Positions 34,278 to 42,911 of a stretch of DNA of 64,000 bases are shown here, piece after piece. The notes under the pieces are model-generated. The model saw only the letters and a program-made list of their open reading frames with translations. It was not told where the DNA came from and did not search any database. Position 1 is the first letter of the stretch, and each line of letters starts with the position of its first letter. Both the position numbers and the translations under genes were made by a program. The stretch comes from Taklimakanibacter albus (GTDB lineage: Bacteria; Pseudomonadota; Alphaproteobacteria; Rhizobiales; Aestuariivirgaceae): assembly GCF_016595235.1 (NCBI RefSeq), contig NZ_JAENHL010000008.1:2100961-2164960 (forward strand), given 5' to 3'.

Positions 34278-35753
34278 ATGACGGCCAGAAATCTCTTCGA
34301 CCTCCTGCGTCCCGCGATCGAGGCCAAGCCGGACGCCGTCGCCATCGTCGCGCCGGACGGCCAGGACATCACCTATCAGCGCCTGGGTGAGACCATTGCG
34401 CGCTTCGCGCGTGAGGCGCGCGCCCGTGGTGTCACACGCGGACAATGCATCGCCGTCAGCCTGACGCATCCCGCCGCCATCATCTCGATGGTGACGGCCC
34501 TGTCACGGATCGGCGCCATCGCCGCCATCGGTGACCGCGCCCGCAATATGATCCAGGCCGGGGTCAAGCTCGACGCCATCATCAGCGACAGCCTCGATTT
34601 CGATTCGGGTCCCGAACCGATCCGCTTCGATCAGAGCTGGGCGGCCCAGCCTGGCGAGGAGATCGAACTCGACGACGAAGTTACCCGCGTGCCGGCCGAG
34701 CTGGCGCTGATCTGCGCCTCCTCAGGGAGCACCGGCGAGCGCAAGTTTTTCGCCCTCAATTTCGCGACCCAGATCGCCCGCCTCACCTTGCAGGACGAGA
34801 TGCATGGCGCCGATCACGCAAGACGCCTGATCACGCCCGGCATGGCGGCCCTCTGGGGTTTCCAGAACGGCTTCCGCACCTTGCGTTCCGGCGGACTTCT
34901 CATCTTCCCGGGCCGCAACGCCGTCCACACGATGGCGGAGATCGAACGGCTTGGCATCGAAGAGATCATGACGACGCCCAATCTCCTGGTCGATCTCGTC
35001 AATGCCCGCGAGGCGACAAAGGCGCGGCCGGCTCTCAGGAAGATCATTGTCGGCGGGTCGCAGGTTTCGGCGACGCTCCTCGAGCGCGCCCGCCTGACAT
35101 TGTGCCCGGAGATCGTGGTCGCCTATGGCTCGACCGAAACCGGCCCGACCGTGCTCGGCGATGCCGGTCTGGTTACCGATCAGGCGGGAGCGATCGGCCG
35201 GATCGCGCCCTGGGCCGAGATGCGTATCCTGTCACCCACAGGCGAGGCCCTGCCCGAGGGAGAAAACGGGCGCGTGCAGATCCGCGTCGCCGCAAAACAT
35301 CGCCCCTATGCGCTGATTGCGCAAAGCGGTGTGACATCGCCCTATGACGCCGACGGTTGGTTCGAACCGGGCGATCTCGGACGGATCGAGAATGGTGTCC
35401 TGTTCCTCGATGGACGCTCCACCGATGTCATCAATGTCGGCGGCAACAAGCTGTCCGGGCCAGCACTCGAGGATTTCGCCGCCAAGGCACCCGGCGTAGT
35501 CCAAGCCGCCGTCACCGGCCAGCGCAATGACGCCGGCTTCGAGACGGTCTGCGTGGCGCTCATCACGGGGCCCGACTTCGTTCTTGCGTCTTTCGATGAG
35601 AAATTCTCACGGCGCATCGGCAAGATCACGCCGCGGCGCTATCTGGTCCTCAAGACCTTCCCGCTGCTCGCTTCGGGAAAAGTCGACAAGCAGAAGCTCA
35701 AGGCGCTTTTTGCGACGGTTGCCGATCACGGAAGCCGCGCGCTATCGGGCTGA
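34278..35753 (+). CDS. AMP-dependent synthetase/ligase (ANL superfamily)
   Basis: The 491-residue protein has the ANL core motifs: CASSGSTGERKFF (P-loop, in place of the usual TSGTTG-PK), YGSTETGPTVLGD (A5), GWFEPGDLGRIENGVL (A7), LDGRSTDVINVGGNKLSG (A8), and the catalytic Lys in LASGKVDKQKL (A10). It activates a carboxylic acid as an acyl-adenylate, most often for CoA thioester formation. The divergent P-loop hints at an unusual substrate. Its last 56 bp overlap the convergent TRAP permease gene. Confidence 0.88.
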   Translation: MTARNLFDLLRPAIEAKPDAVAIVAPDGQDITYQRLGETIARFAREARARGVTRGQCIAVSLTHPAAIISMVTALSRIGAIAAIGDRARNMIQAGVKLDAIISDSLDFDSGPEPIRFDQSWAAQPGEEIELDDEVTRVPAELALICASSGSTGERKFFALNFATQIARLTLQDEMHGADHARRLITPGMAALWGFQNGFRTLRSGGLLIFPGRNAVHTMAEIERLGIEEIMTTPNLLVDLVNAREATKARPALRKIIVGGSQVSATLLERARLTLCPEIVVAYGSTETGPTVLGDAGLVTDQAGAIGRIAPWAEMRILSPTGEALPEGENGRVQIRVAAKHRPYALIAQSGVTSPYDADGWFEPGDLGRIENGVLFLDGRSTDVINVGGNKLSGPALEDFAAKAPGVVQAAVTGQRNDAGFETVCVALITGPDFVLASFDEKFSRRIGKITPRRYLVLKTFPLLASGKVDKQKLKALFATVADHGSRALSG

Positions 35754-37596
35754 ACCACAGAGCGACCAGCGCCGCCGCCACAAGGCGCAACCAGTCCGGC
35801 AGCATCGGCCAGACGACAAGGATCGCCAGTCCTGCATAGAGGACCGCTTCCACGAGTCGATCGCGCGTCCTCGCCAGCGCCGCCGAGGCGGCCAGAGCGG
35901 CGGCCGACGCCGTCGCCAACGCCACGAAGATCTGCCAGGCCGAACCGATGAGCAACAAACCCGGATTGTAGATGAAAACGAAGGGGATCCAGAAGATCAG
36001 AACCGAAAACCGCAAGGCTTCGCGGCAGGTGGCCGAGAAGCTGGCGCCGGTCAGGCCGCAGGTCGCGAGGCAGGCGAAGGCAACGGGCGGCGAGATCATC
36101 GATAACATCGCCATGTACAGCACGAAGAGATGGGCGGCCATCACCGGTACGCCCAGCGCCACCAGACCCGGCGCCACCAAGGTGGCGCTGATGACATAGA
36201 CCGCCGCCGTCGACAGGCTGAGGCCCAGAAGATAGCTCGCCGCGGCGGCGACGAGGAGCGACAGGAACAGACCCTTGCCGCCGATCTGCTCGAGGAGAAA
36301 GGCCAGCATCACGCCGAGGCCGGTCGTGTTGATCACCGCCAGCATGATGCCGACGATCGCCGCCGTCACCACCAGCGGCACCAATATCGCCGCCACCTCG
36401 CGCAGCTCACGGCGCACCGCTGTCCAGGCAAGCGCGCGACGGCCACGCGATATTGCGACGAGGCCGCAGAGCAGGATGCCGAGGACCGCCGCCCATTCCG
36501 GCGACCGGCCATACCAGAACAACAGGACGCTCACACCGATGAGGATGAAGGCGAAGATCGCCAGCGACCGCAGCGCGGCGGCGCGATCGACATGCGGCGC
36601 ATCCGCCTCCGCCGGCTTGGCCGTGGCTTTGCCGATGCGATGCGCCTCGACGAGCAGAACGAAATAGAACAGCAGCGCCGGGAGAAGGGCTGCAAGCGCG
36701 ATCTCGGCATAAGGGATACCGGTGAGCTCGGCCATCATGAAGGCGGCGGTGCCCATCACCGGCGGCATCAACTGGCCGCCGGTCGAAGCGACCGCTTCGA
36801 TGCCGCCAGCCGTGGCGGGTCTGACGCCGTAGCGCATCATCAGCGGGATGGTGACGCTGCCGACGGTCAGCACATTGGAGGTGGCATTGCCGCTGATGGT
36901 GCCGAACATGCCCGACGCGAGCACCGCCGTCTTGACTGGTGCGCCGGCATCGCGACCACCGAGCCACAGAGCGAGATCGTTGATCGCCTTGGCGCCGCCG
37001 GCGAGAAGAAAGGCGCGACCGAATAAGACGAAGCAGGAGACCGTCACCGTCACGACGATCAATGTCTGGCCGATGATCGCATCGCTGCCGAAGGTCATGT
37101 AGGTGAGAAAGGTGCGGGTGCCGCCGCCCAGCGCCGAGAAGGTGCTGGGGAAATGCAGGGTCAGGATTCCGTAGAGAAGGAAGAGAGCTACCAGCACCGT
37201 GAGGCCGCGGCCGGCGAGAAACCAGCCGGCGATGAAACAGACCGACATCAACAGAACGGAAAGAACGAGCGTCTCGCTGCGGCCGTCATAGATCGACAGA
37301 GTGAGGTCGGGAAAACGAAGGAAGAGCCATCCGCACAGAACAAGCACGGCCATGACGGCAAGCGCCGCGATGGTCCGGCCGGCCGGCAGCCGCATGAAGA
37401 CCGCCCAGGCCAGGCAGAAGGCCAGCTCCAGCACCGCGAACTGCTCCACCATGAGGTGCGGCTGGATGAGATGGAAAGGATCGAACACCCAGAGCGGCGG
37501 CCAGAGAATGAGGCAGGCCGCCAGGACATCCGAGAAAAACGAACGCCCCCTGTCGGCGCGCGCGACAGCTCCGCCCGTTACGGGCTCGCCGGCCAT
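35698..37596 (-). CDS. TRAP transporter fused permease (TAXI type, DctQM)
   Basis: From ATG 37596 (MAGEPVTGG) the 632-residue protein has an N-terminal part of about five membrane segments (DctQ-like) fused to a large DctM part with many segments and the motifs FGTISGNATSNVLTVGSVTI and GGQLMPPVMGTAAFMMAE, diagnostic for TAXI-type TRAP permeases. It imports organic acids driven by ion gradients, with the binding protein encoded immediately upstream and overlapping by 19 bp. The far upstream part of the open frame overlaps that gene and is rejected. Confidence 0.92.
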   Translation of the reverse strand: MAGEPVTGGAVARADRGRSFFSDVLAACLILWPPLWVFDPFHLIQPHLMVEQFAVLELAFCLAWAVFMRLPAGRTIAALAVMAVLVLCGWLFLRFPDLTLSIYDGRSETLVLSVLLMSVCFIAGWFLAGRGLTVLVALFLLYGILTLHFPSTFSALGGGTRTFLTYMTFGSDAIIGQTLIVVTVTVSCFVLFGRAFLLAGGAKAINDLALWLGGRDAGAPVKTAVLASGMFGTISGNATSNVLTVGSVTIPLMMRYGVRPATAGGIEAVASTGGQLMPPVMGTAAFMMAELTGIPYAEIALAALLPALLFYFVLLVEAHRIGKATAKPAEADAPHVDRAAALRSLAIFAFILIGVSVLLFWYGRSPEWAAVLGILLCGLVAISRGRRALAWTAVRRELREVAAILVPLVVTAAIVGIMLAVINTTGLGVMLAFLLEQIGGKGLFLSLLVAAAASYLLGLSLSTAAVYVISATLVAPGLVALGVPVMAAHLFVLYMAMLSMISPPVAFACLATCGLTGASFSATCREALRFSVLIFWIPFVFIYNPGLLLIGSAWQIFVALATASAAALAASAALARTRDRLVEAVLYAGLAILVVWPMLPDWLRLVAAALVALWFSPIARGFRDRQPSQKAP

Positions 37597-38564
37597 AGAC
37601 CCAGGCTGCGATAGGACTGCTCGGCGGCGGGGTGATAGGGAATGCCGATCTCGCCGACAATCGTCTCGCGTCCAAGCCAAGAGAAGGATGGATAGGCGGC
37701 GACCAGCGTGTCGTGCCGATTGAGCAGAGCGGCAATGAGCGGCGTCACTGCTTCGGCAGGTGCCGCCTCATGCGCATAGAGATAGAAATCATAAGACATG
37801 ATGCGCGTCGGCTTGGCGATGATCTCACCGCCATCCTTGGGATCGAGCAATTCGGTGCGCGCCACCGGCAGCACCGCCTTGATCTTCGCATCGACCTCAT
37901 CGCCCGCCGGCAGCTCAAGCAATCTGACACCGCCGACCTTGCGCGCCAGTTCCTGATCGACGCCCGAGCCGATGATGAAGATCGTCACATCGGTGCGGCC
38001 GTCGATGAAAGCGTCGCGCATCGACTGGAAGTCGGCGATCTTGACCGACTTCACATCCTGATAGGTGAGGCCCGCTGTCGACAGCATGGCGGCGATGAGC
38101 TGCTCGCCGGTCGTCGTGGCGGTGAAGCCCGACGGGATCGTGCGGCCGCGGAGATCGGCGAGGCTTTGGGCCGGATCATCCTTGCGCACCGCAAGAGCGA
38201 GGCGGAAAGGGAAGAGTCGTGCCACGAGGCGCAGCGACTTGGCGTTGCGGTCCTTGAACGCACCAGTGCCGTTCCAGGCGGCGGCGAGCTCGGCGCCGTT
38301 GGAGAGGCCGAAGGGCAATTCCCCGCGATCGACCAGCGGCAGAGCCTGGCCAGTGCTCTTGAATGGCTTGGGCAGGAAATCGAGCCCTGCTTCCTCCTTC
38401 ACCGCTTTGGCGACGGCGAGTGCCATCGCGTAGGACGGCGTGCCGGCCGGCGTAGAGCCGATGCCGATAGGTTCGGCTGCGGAGGCGGCACGTCCACCGA
38501 CGATGATGAAAGCAAAGAGACACAAGGCCCATGCAAGAGCCTTGTGCCGGCAAAATCTGTGCAT
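37578..38564 (-). CDS. TAXI-family TRAP transporter solute-binding protein
   Basis: The 328-residue protein has a signal peptide (ALAWALCLFAFIIVGGRAAS, cut near SAAEP) and the TAXI pattern: IGSTPAGTPSYAMALAVAKA, FGLSNGAELAAAWNG, DLRGRTIPSGF and DFQSMRDAFIDGRTDVTIF. It binds the substrate, such as a dicarboxylate, amino acid or osmolyte, in the periplasm for the fused TRAP permease that follows. Only 12 bp separate its start from the stop of the Omp-like gene upstream on the same strand. Confidence 0.92.
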   Translation of the reverse strand: MHRFCRHKALAWALCLFAFIIVGGRAASAAEPIGIGSTPAGTPSYAMALAVAKAVKEEAGLDFLPKPFKSTGQALPLVDRGELPFGLSNGAELAAAWNGTGAFKDRNAKSLRLVARLFPFRLALAVRKDDPAQSLADLRGRTIPSGFTATTTGEQLIAAMLSTAGLTYQDVKSVKIADFQSMRDAFIDGRTDVTIFIIGSGVDQELARKVGGVRLLELPAGDEVDAKIKAVLPVARTELLDPKDGGEIIAKPTRIMSYDFYLYAHEAAPAEAVTPLIAALLNRHDTLVAAYPSFSWLGRETIVGEIGIPYHPAAEQSYRSLGLWPASP

Positions 38565-38576
38565 CTGTGTGTCTGA

Positions 38577-39242
38577 TCAGAAGGTGAAGAGCAGGCCGCC
38601 GCGGACCGTCACGTCCGACCAGTCGCCGGAATACTGAGTGTTATCACCAAACGTATCTTCGTCACCGTAGTCGTCATAGAGAACCTCGACACGAGCCTTC
38701 AAGAGATCATTGAAAGCCCAATCGACGCCGCCACCAATGGTGAAGCCGGTCAGGGTGGTATTGCGATTCTCGTCGTCCCAATCGATCGACTCGAACTTGG
38801 CGATGGCCAGACCGCCGGCGATGAAGAGATCGATATTATCGACACTGCGACCAACGCGGGCACGAAGATGCGCGTTGTACTTCATGTCCGACCACTGCAT
38901 TTCCTCGGAGACATCATTATCGTCCGGAAAATCGCCAAGCGGTATGCCGATGTCACCTTCGATACCAAAGAGCCAGCCATTGCTGCGCACATCGACACCG
39001 ACAATTGCGCTCAGGATTCCCAAGTCAGCTTTGGTGGTGTCGCTATCGCTCCCGCCGCCCGAATATTCGACCTCGTGTTTCGCGGTGCCCGTCAAATAGC
39101 CGCCGGTGGCGCCGATATAGAAGTTCACATCGTCGAAAGACGATTGAACGTCAGCGTCGGCCGCGAGGGAGGCGGTGGACGAGAGAGCCGTCATGCCGGC
39201 AATGATGGCCGGCGTAGCCGACAGCTTAATCAGCTTCTTCAT
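38577..39242 (-). CDS. Outer-membrane beta-barrel protein (Omp25/Omp31-like)
   Basis: The 221-residue protein has a signal peptide ending near SLAADADV and then an 8-strand barrel pattern: YIGATGGYLTGTAKHEVEY, GWLFGIEGDIGIPLG, LFIAGGLAIAKFE and a C-terminal strand VTVRGGLLFTF ending in Phe, the outer-membrane sorting signal. It resembles rhizobial Omp25/Omp31-type small surface proteins. It is just upstream of the TAXI-TRAP genes and may be read with them, but it could equally have its own transcript. Confidence 0.82.
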   Translation of the reverse strand: MKKLIKLSATPAIIAGMTALSSTASLAADADVQSSFDDVNFYIGATGGYLTGTAKHEVEYSGGGSDSDTTKADLGILSAIVGVDVRSNGWLFGIEGDIGIPLGDFPDDNDVSEEMQWSDMKYNAHLRARVGRSVDNIDLFIAGGLAIAKFESIDWDDENRNTTLTGFTIGGGVDWAFNDLLKARVEVLYDDYGDEDTFGDNTQYSGDWSDVTVRGGLLFTF

Positions 39243-39369
39243 GGAAATCCCCGAATATGCACCCGGCGTGTTTTATAGACTCCGCTGGGTAATAATTCCA
39301 GGGCCAATTTATGATTGTAGTCCTTGGAGCTGGCGGCAACCGGAATTCAATCCATGAGTCACATTACCC

Positions 39370-39384
39370 AATTATCATATAATT
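39370..39384. promoter_or_regulatory. Candidate GntR operator upstream of the GntR gene
   Basis: AATTAT-CAT-ATAATT is a perfect 6-bp inverted repeat with a 3-base spacer, 45 bp before the GntR-type start. A related AT palindrome lies before the neighbouring SDR gene at 40959, which fits control of both by this regulator. The assignment is inference. Confidence 0.4.
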
Positions 39385-39428
39385 AGACATGCTTGCCAAA
39401 AGGGCGGAATCTCCATAACTGCAAGACG

Positions 39429-40166
39429 ATGACCAAGCAGCCAAGGCTCGCGCTGGGGCGGGCACAGAAGCGCAACCTCTTCGCGCATGTCGTCGAGGAC
39501 CTCGGCACCCGCATCATCAAGGGCGACCTCACGCCCGACGATCCCTTCCCGATCGAGGCCGATCTCGGCCGGGAGTTCGGCGCCAGCCGGTCGGTGATCC
39601 GTGAGGCGGTCAAGTCGCTGGCGGCGCGCGGCCTCATCGAATCGAAGACCCGCACCGGCATCAGGGTGATGCCGCCCACGCACTGGAATCTGCTCGACCC
39701 CGAAGTCCTGAGCTGGCGCTACGGGGCCATGCCGCCGGTGCAGTTCTATGGCGAGCTGTTCGAGATCCGCCTGATGATCGAGCCGCAGGCGGCGGCGCTC
39801 GCCGCCGAACGCGCTCACGCCAGCGACATCGCCGAGATCGCCGAGGCCTTCGCCGAGATGACGAAGGTGAGTCCCAACAGCACGGCGGCGATCGACGCCG
39901 ATCTGCGCTTTCACCGCGCCATCCTCGCCGCCGGCAAAAATGCCCTCCTCCACCAGATGGGCCATCTGATCGCCGTCGGTCTCTATATCAGCCACCAGAC
40001 GTCGAGTGACTCCTTCACGGTGTTCCTGCCCCAGCATGGCAAGGTGCTCGACGCCATCCGCGCCCGCGACCCGCAGGCGGCCCGGCGCACGATGGAAAAA
40101 CTCCTGAACGAGACGCGCGAATTCATCACCGGCCACCTGAAGAACGGCCGGAGACGCGCGAAATAG
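39429..40166 (+). CDS. GntR-family regulator, FadR subfamily (FCD domain)
   Basis: ATG 39429 (MTKQPRLALGRAQK) gives a 245-residue protein with the GntR winged helix (TPDDPFPIEADLGREFGASR, SVIREAVKSLAARGLIESK) and an all-helical FCD ligand domain with metal-binding residues (FEIRLMIEPQAAALAAERA, DADLRFHRAILAA, QHGKVLDAI). DgoR-type relatives control sugar-acid catabolism. It converges on the SDR gene with no base between the two stops. TTG 39393 upstream in frame is a weaker start. Confidence 0.88.
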   Translation: MTKQPRLALGRAQKRNLFAHVVEDLGTRIIKGDLTPDDPFPIEADLGREFGASRSVIREAVKSLAARGLIESKTRTGIRVMPPTHWNLLDPEVLSWRYGAMPPVQFYGELFEIRLMIEPQAAALAAERAHASDIAEIAEAFAEMTKVSPNSTAAIDADLRFHRAILAAGKNALLHQMGHLIAVGLYISHQTSSDSFTVFLPQHGKVLDAIRARDPQAARRTMEKLLNETREFITGHLKNGRRRAK

Positions 40167-40940
40167 CTAGCCTAAGGACCAGCCGCCATCGATCAACAGA
40201 TTGGCGCCGGTGATCAGGGAGGCGGCCGGCGAGGCGAGAAAAATCACCGCGCCCACCACATCGATCGGCTCGCCGATGCGGCCCAGAGGAATGTGGTTCA
40301 GCGTCGCGTCGTGAGACTTGGCATCGCTCAGAAAGGGCCGCGTGCCGTCGGTCCAGATGAAGGTCGGGCCGACGCTGTTCACATTGATCCTGTGGCTTGC
40401 CCATTCGAAAGCGAGGCAGCGGGTCAGGTGATTGATCGCCGCCTTGGTCATGCAATAGATCGCTTCGTTGCGCAGAGCGACGGTACCGGCCTGCGAGCTG
40501 ATATTGACGATGCGGCCGCCGCCTTGCGCGATCATCAGCCGGCCGACCGCCTGCGTGGTGAAGAAGGTGCCCTTCAGATTGACATTGACGGTCTCGTCGA
40601 AGCCCTCTTCGGTGACATCCTCTGCCGGCGCCTCGGGGCCTATGCCGACATTGTTGACCAGCACATCGATGCGGCCCATCGCCTGGTGACCGTCGGCGAC
40701 GGCGGCGCGGATCTCGCCGAGGTTGGAGACATCCATGCGTAGCGCCAGCGCCCGCCGGCCGGCCGCTTGCGCCGCACGCACGATGTCGGCGACGCTCTCC
40801 TTGTCGCGCACGCCGAGCAGGAGATCGGCGCCCGAGCGCCAGCAGCCCTCGGCAATGGCGCGGCCGATGCCGCGCGAGGCGCCGGTGATGAGAACGGTCT
40901 TGCCGGCAAGGCTGAAATCCGGCTGCTGCGCGTCGGGCAT
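40167..40940 (-). CDS. Short-chain dehydrogenase/reductase (gluconate 5-dehydrogenase-like)
   Basis: The 257-residue classical SDR has TGASRGIGRAIAEG, VNNVGIG, the catalytic Ser in NISSQAG, YCMTK with Tyr and Lys, and SVGPTFIWT. The C-terminal LLIDGGWSLG is typical of gluconate/sorbose-type dehydrogenases. It is a cytosolic oxidoreductase for a sugar, sugar acid or polyol. Its promoter carries an AT-rich palindrome, and it lies between a GntR gene and a DapA-family gene, an arrangement common in sugar-acid pathways. Confidence 0.9.
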   Translation of the reverse strand: MPDAQQPDFSLAGKTVLITGASRGIGRAIAEGCWRSGADLLLGVRDKESVADIVRAAQAAGRRALALRMDVSNLGEIRAAVADGHQAMGRIDVLVNNVGIGPEAPAEDVTEEGFDETVNVNLKGTFFTTQAVGRLMIAQGGGRIVNISSQAGTVALRNEAIYCMTKAAINHLTRCLAFEWASHRINVNSVGPTFIWTDGTRPFLSDAKSHDATLNHIPLGRIGEPIDVVGAVIFLASPAASLITGANLLIDGGWSLG

Positions 40941-40958
40941 GAAGGCTTCCTTCCCATG

Positions 40959-40975
40959 ATTATATATAATATTAT
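40959..40975. promoter_or_regulatory. Candidate GntR operator upstream of the SDR gene
   Basis: Two overlapping perfect AT palindromes, ATTATATATAAT (40959-40970) and ATAATATTAT (40966-40975), lie 19-35 bp before the SDR start. They echo the AATTAT-CAT-ATAATT site before the neighbouring GntR gene. Low-complexity AT sequence in a promoter is the alternative explanation. Confidence 0.35.
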
Positions 40976-41049
40976 AAGATAAATTGGCCGCCCAATGTCA
41001 AGCCTCTCCCATCAGCGTGACAGGAGAGGCATAGAAAATGCGAGTTGCG

Positions 41050-41988
41050 TCAGGCAGCGCGCGCCAGGCCGACTTCCGGCAGGGACGGCCGGGTGGCCAT
41101 CGCCTTTTCCATCATGACGCGGATCTCGGCCGCTTCGGCCTGAGGCAGCGCCAGGCGCGGCGGACGCGTCAGGGCAGAGCCCCGGCCGGCGATCGCTTCA
41201 CAGAGCTTGATGCATTGGACGAGATCGGGGCGGGCATCGAGATGCAGCAGCGGCATGAACCAGCGATAGATCGCCATCGCCTCGGCGAAACGTCCCTGCA
41301 TCGCGAGGCGGAACAAGGTCTCACCCTCGCGCGGGAAGACATTCGACAGGCCTGACACCCAGCCTTGCGCGCCGACCGCGATGCTTTCGAGCACGACATC
41401 GTCGAGGCCGGCGAACAGGGTGAAACGGTCGCCAGTGAGCGCCTGCAGGTCGATGAAGCGGCGCGTGTCGCCGGAGGATTCCTTGAAGCAGACGATGGTC
41501 TCGACATCGGCGAGGTCGGCGAGCATCTGCGGCGTGACGTCGATCTTGTAGATCGGCGGGTTGTTGTAGACCATGATCGGCAGGCTCACCGCCTGGCCGA
41601 CGGCGCGGTAATGCGCCACCGTCTCGAAGGGCTTGGCGGAATAGACGAGCGCCGGCATGACCATCACCCCGTCGAGGCCGATCTTTTCGGCGGCGCGCGC
41701 CGTCTCGATGGCGAACGGCGTCGTATATTCGGCGACGCCGCCGATCACCGGCACCCGCTTTTTGGCGACCGACTTGGCCATCTCATAGACCGAGCGTTTC
41801 TCAGCTGCGGTGAGCGAGCAGCCCTCGCCGACCGTGCCGCAGATGATGAGGCCCGACACGCCGTCGCGGATCAGGCCTTCGATGACGCGGGCGGTGGCGT
41901 CGAGATCGAGGGTGAAATGCCCATCATCCTTGAACTGGGTGGTGACGGCCGGGAACACGCCCGTCCAGGAACAGCGGCTCGATGTCAT
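41050..41988 (-). CDS. DapA/NanA-family aldolase or synthase
   Basis: From ATG 41988 (MTSSRCSWTGVFPAV), with GAGG upstream, the 312-residue TIM barrel has GTVGEGCSLTAAEK, the active-site Tyr in IMVYNNPPIYKID, and the Schiff-base Lys in CFKESSGDTRR. DapA-superfamily enzymes include dihydrodipicolinate synthase, N-acetylneuraminate lyase and keto-deoxy sugar-acid aldolases or dehydratases. Here the neighbours (SDR, GntR, DeoR) point to sugar-acid catabolism rather than lysine synthesis. ATG 42000 in frame is an alternative start. Confidence 0.88.
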   Translation of the reverse strand: MTSSRCSWTGVFPAVTTQFKDDGHFTLDLDATARVIEGLIRDGVSGLIICGTVGEGCSLTAAEKRSVYEMAKSVAKKRVPVIGGVAEYTTPFAIETARAAEKIGLDGVMVMPALVYSAKPFETVAHYRAVGQAVSLPIMVYNNPPIYKIDVTPQMLADLADVETIVCFKESSGDTRRFIDLQALTGDRFTLFAGLDDVVLESIAVGAQGWVSGLSNVFPREGETLFRLAMQGRFAEAMAIYRWFMPLLHLDARPDLVQCIKLCEAIAGRGSALTRPPRLALPQAEAAEIRVMMEKAMATRPSLPEVGLARAA

Positions 41989-42104
41989 GGCTAACCTCAT
42001 ACAGCGGCGTTTATGGCGCTGCTTCTACCGGAAAGAGCACAAATTGTCTATTGAATATTTTATACAATCTATCTTTCCACGCTAAGCCTTTGATTTGTCG
42101 TGGC

Positions 42105-42899
42105 TCAAACCATCACTTTTACGCCCGAAGCCGCGAAACGCTCGCCGAATTCGGGCGGCGGCGGCTTGTTGGTAACGACTGTAAGCGCATGGTCGAGCGC
42201 ATAGGTCGTGATCGAGGCGCGGCGGCCGAATTTCGAATCGTCAGTGACGATCACCACCGGCTGGGCATTGCCCGCCACGATGCGGCGCAGGTCGCTTTCA
42301 TCCTGGCCGTAATCCATCCAGCCGAATTCGAGATCGCAGGCGGCGATGCCGACGATCGACAGGTCGAAGGCGAAGCGGCGCACATAATCGCAGGTCTCGT
42401 GGCCGACGATGGCATTGTCGTTCTCGCGCAGCATGCCGGGCGTCATGCGCACGCGTAAGCCCTCGGCATGGGCGAGGATCTTGCCGATATCGAGCGAATT
42501 GGTGGTCACCGTGACATTGGCGAAGCTGTGCTTGGCCATCGCCTGGGCGACGGCGACCGGCGTCGAGCCGGTATCCATGAAGACCGACATGCCGTCCTGA
42601 ACCAGGCCGGCGGCGATCTGGCCGATATGGATCTTCTCGCGCGCCTTGACGCGGGAGCGTTCGAGAATGGGCTGCTCGCGATCGATCTCGTGGCGCACCG
42701 CGCCGCCATGGACGCGGCGCAGCTGGCCCCTCGCCTCGAGCTCGCTCAGATCGCGGCGGATGGTCTCTTCGCTTACCCCGAAAGCGGGCGCCAGGGACCT
42801 GACCCTGACCCGGCCGGTCGCCTCCAGCTCACGCAGGATCGATTGATGCCGGATAACGCTCAGCGCTGGCAGGTCCTGGTCGATCATCTCAGCCTTCAC
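42105..42899 (-). CDS. DeoR/GlpR-family transcriptional regulator
   Basis: The 264-residue protein has the DeoR winged helix (RSLAPAFGVSEETIRRDLSE, ARGQLRRVHGGAV) and a DeoRC sensor domain (VFMDTGSTPVAVAQAMA, VTVTTNSLDI, DSKFGRRA). It is the last gene of the minus-strand unit of amidohydrolase and two APH-type kinases, starting 12 bp after the second kinase. It probably represses that unit and the facing ABC importer in response to a phosphorylated intermediate made by the kinases. Confidence 0.9.
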   Translation of the reverse strand: MKAEMIDQDLPALSVIRHQSILRELEATGRVRVRSLAPAFGVSEETIRRDLSELEARGQLRRVHGGAVRHEIDREQPILERSRVKAREKIHIGQIAAGLVQDGMSVFMDTGSTPVAVAQAMAKHSFANVTVTTNSLDIGKILAHAEGLRVRMTPGMLRENDNAIVGHETCDYVRRFAFDLSIVGIAACDLEFGWMDYGQDESDLRRIVAGNAQPVVIVTDDSKFGRRASITTYALDHALTVVTNKPPPPEFGERFAASGVKVMV

Positions 42900-42911
42900 C
42901 CCGCTTCTCGA

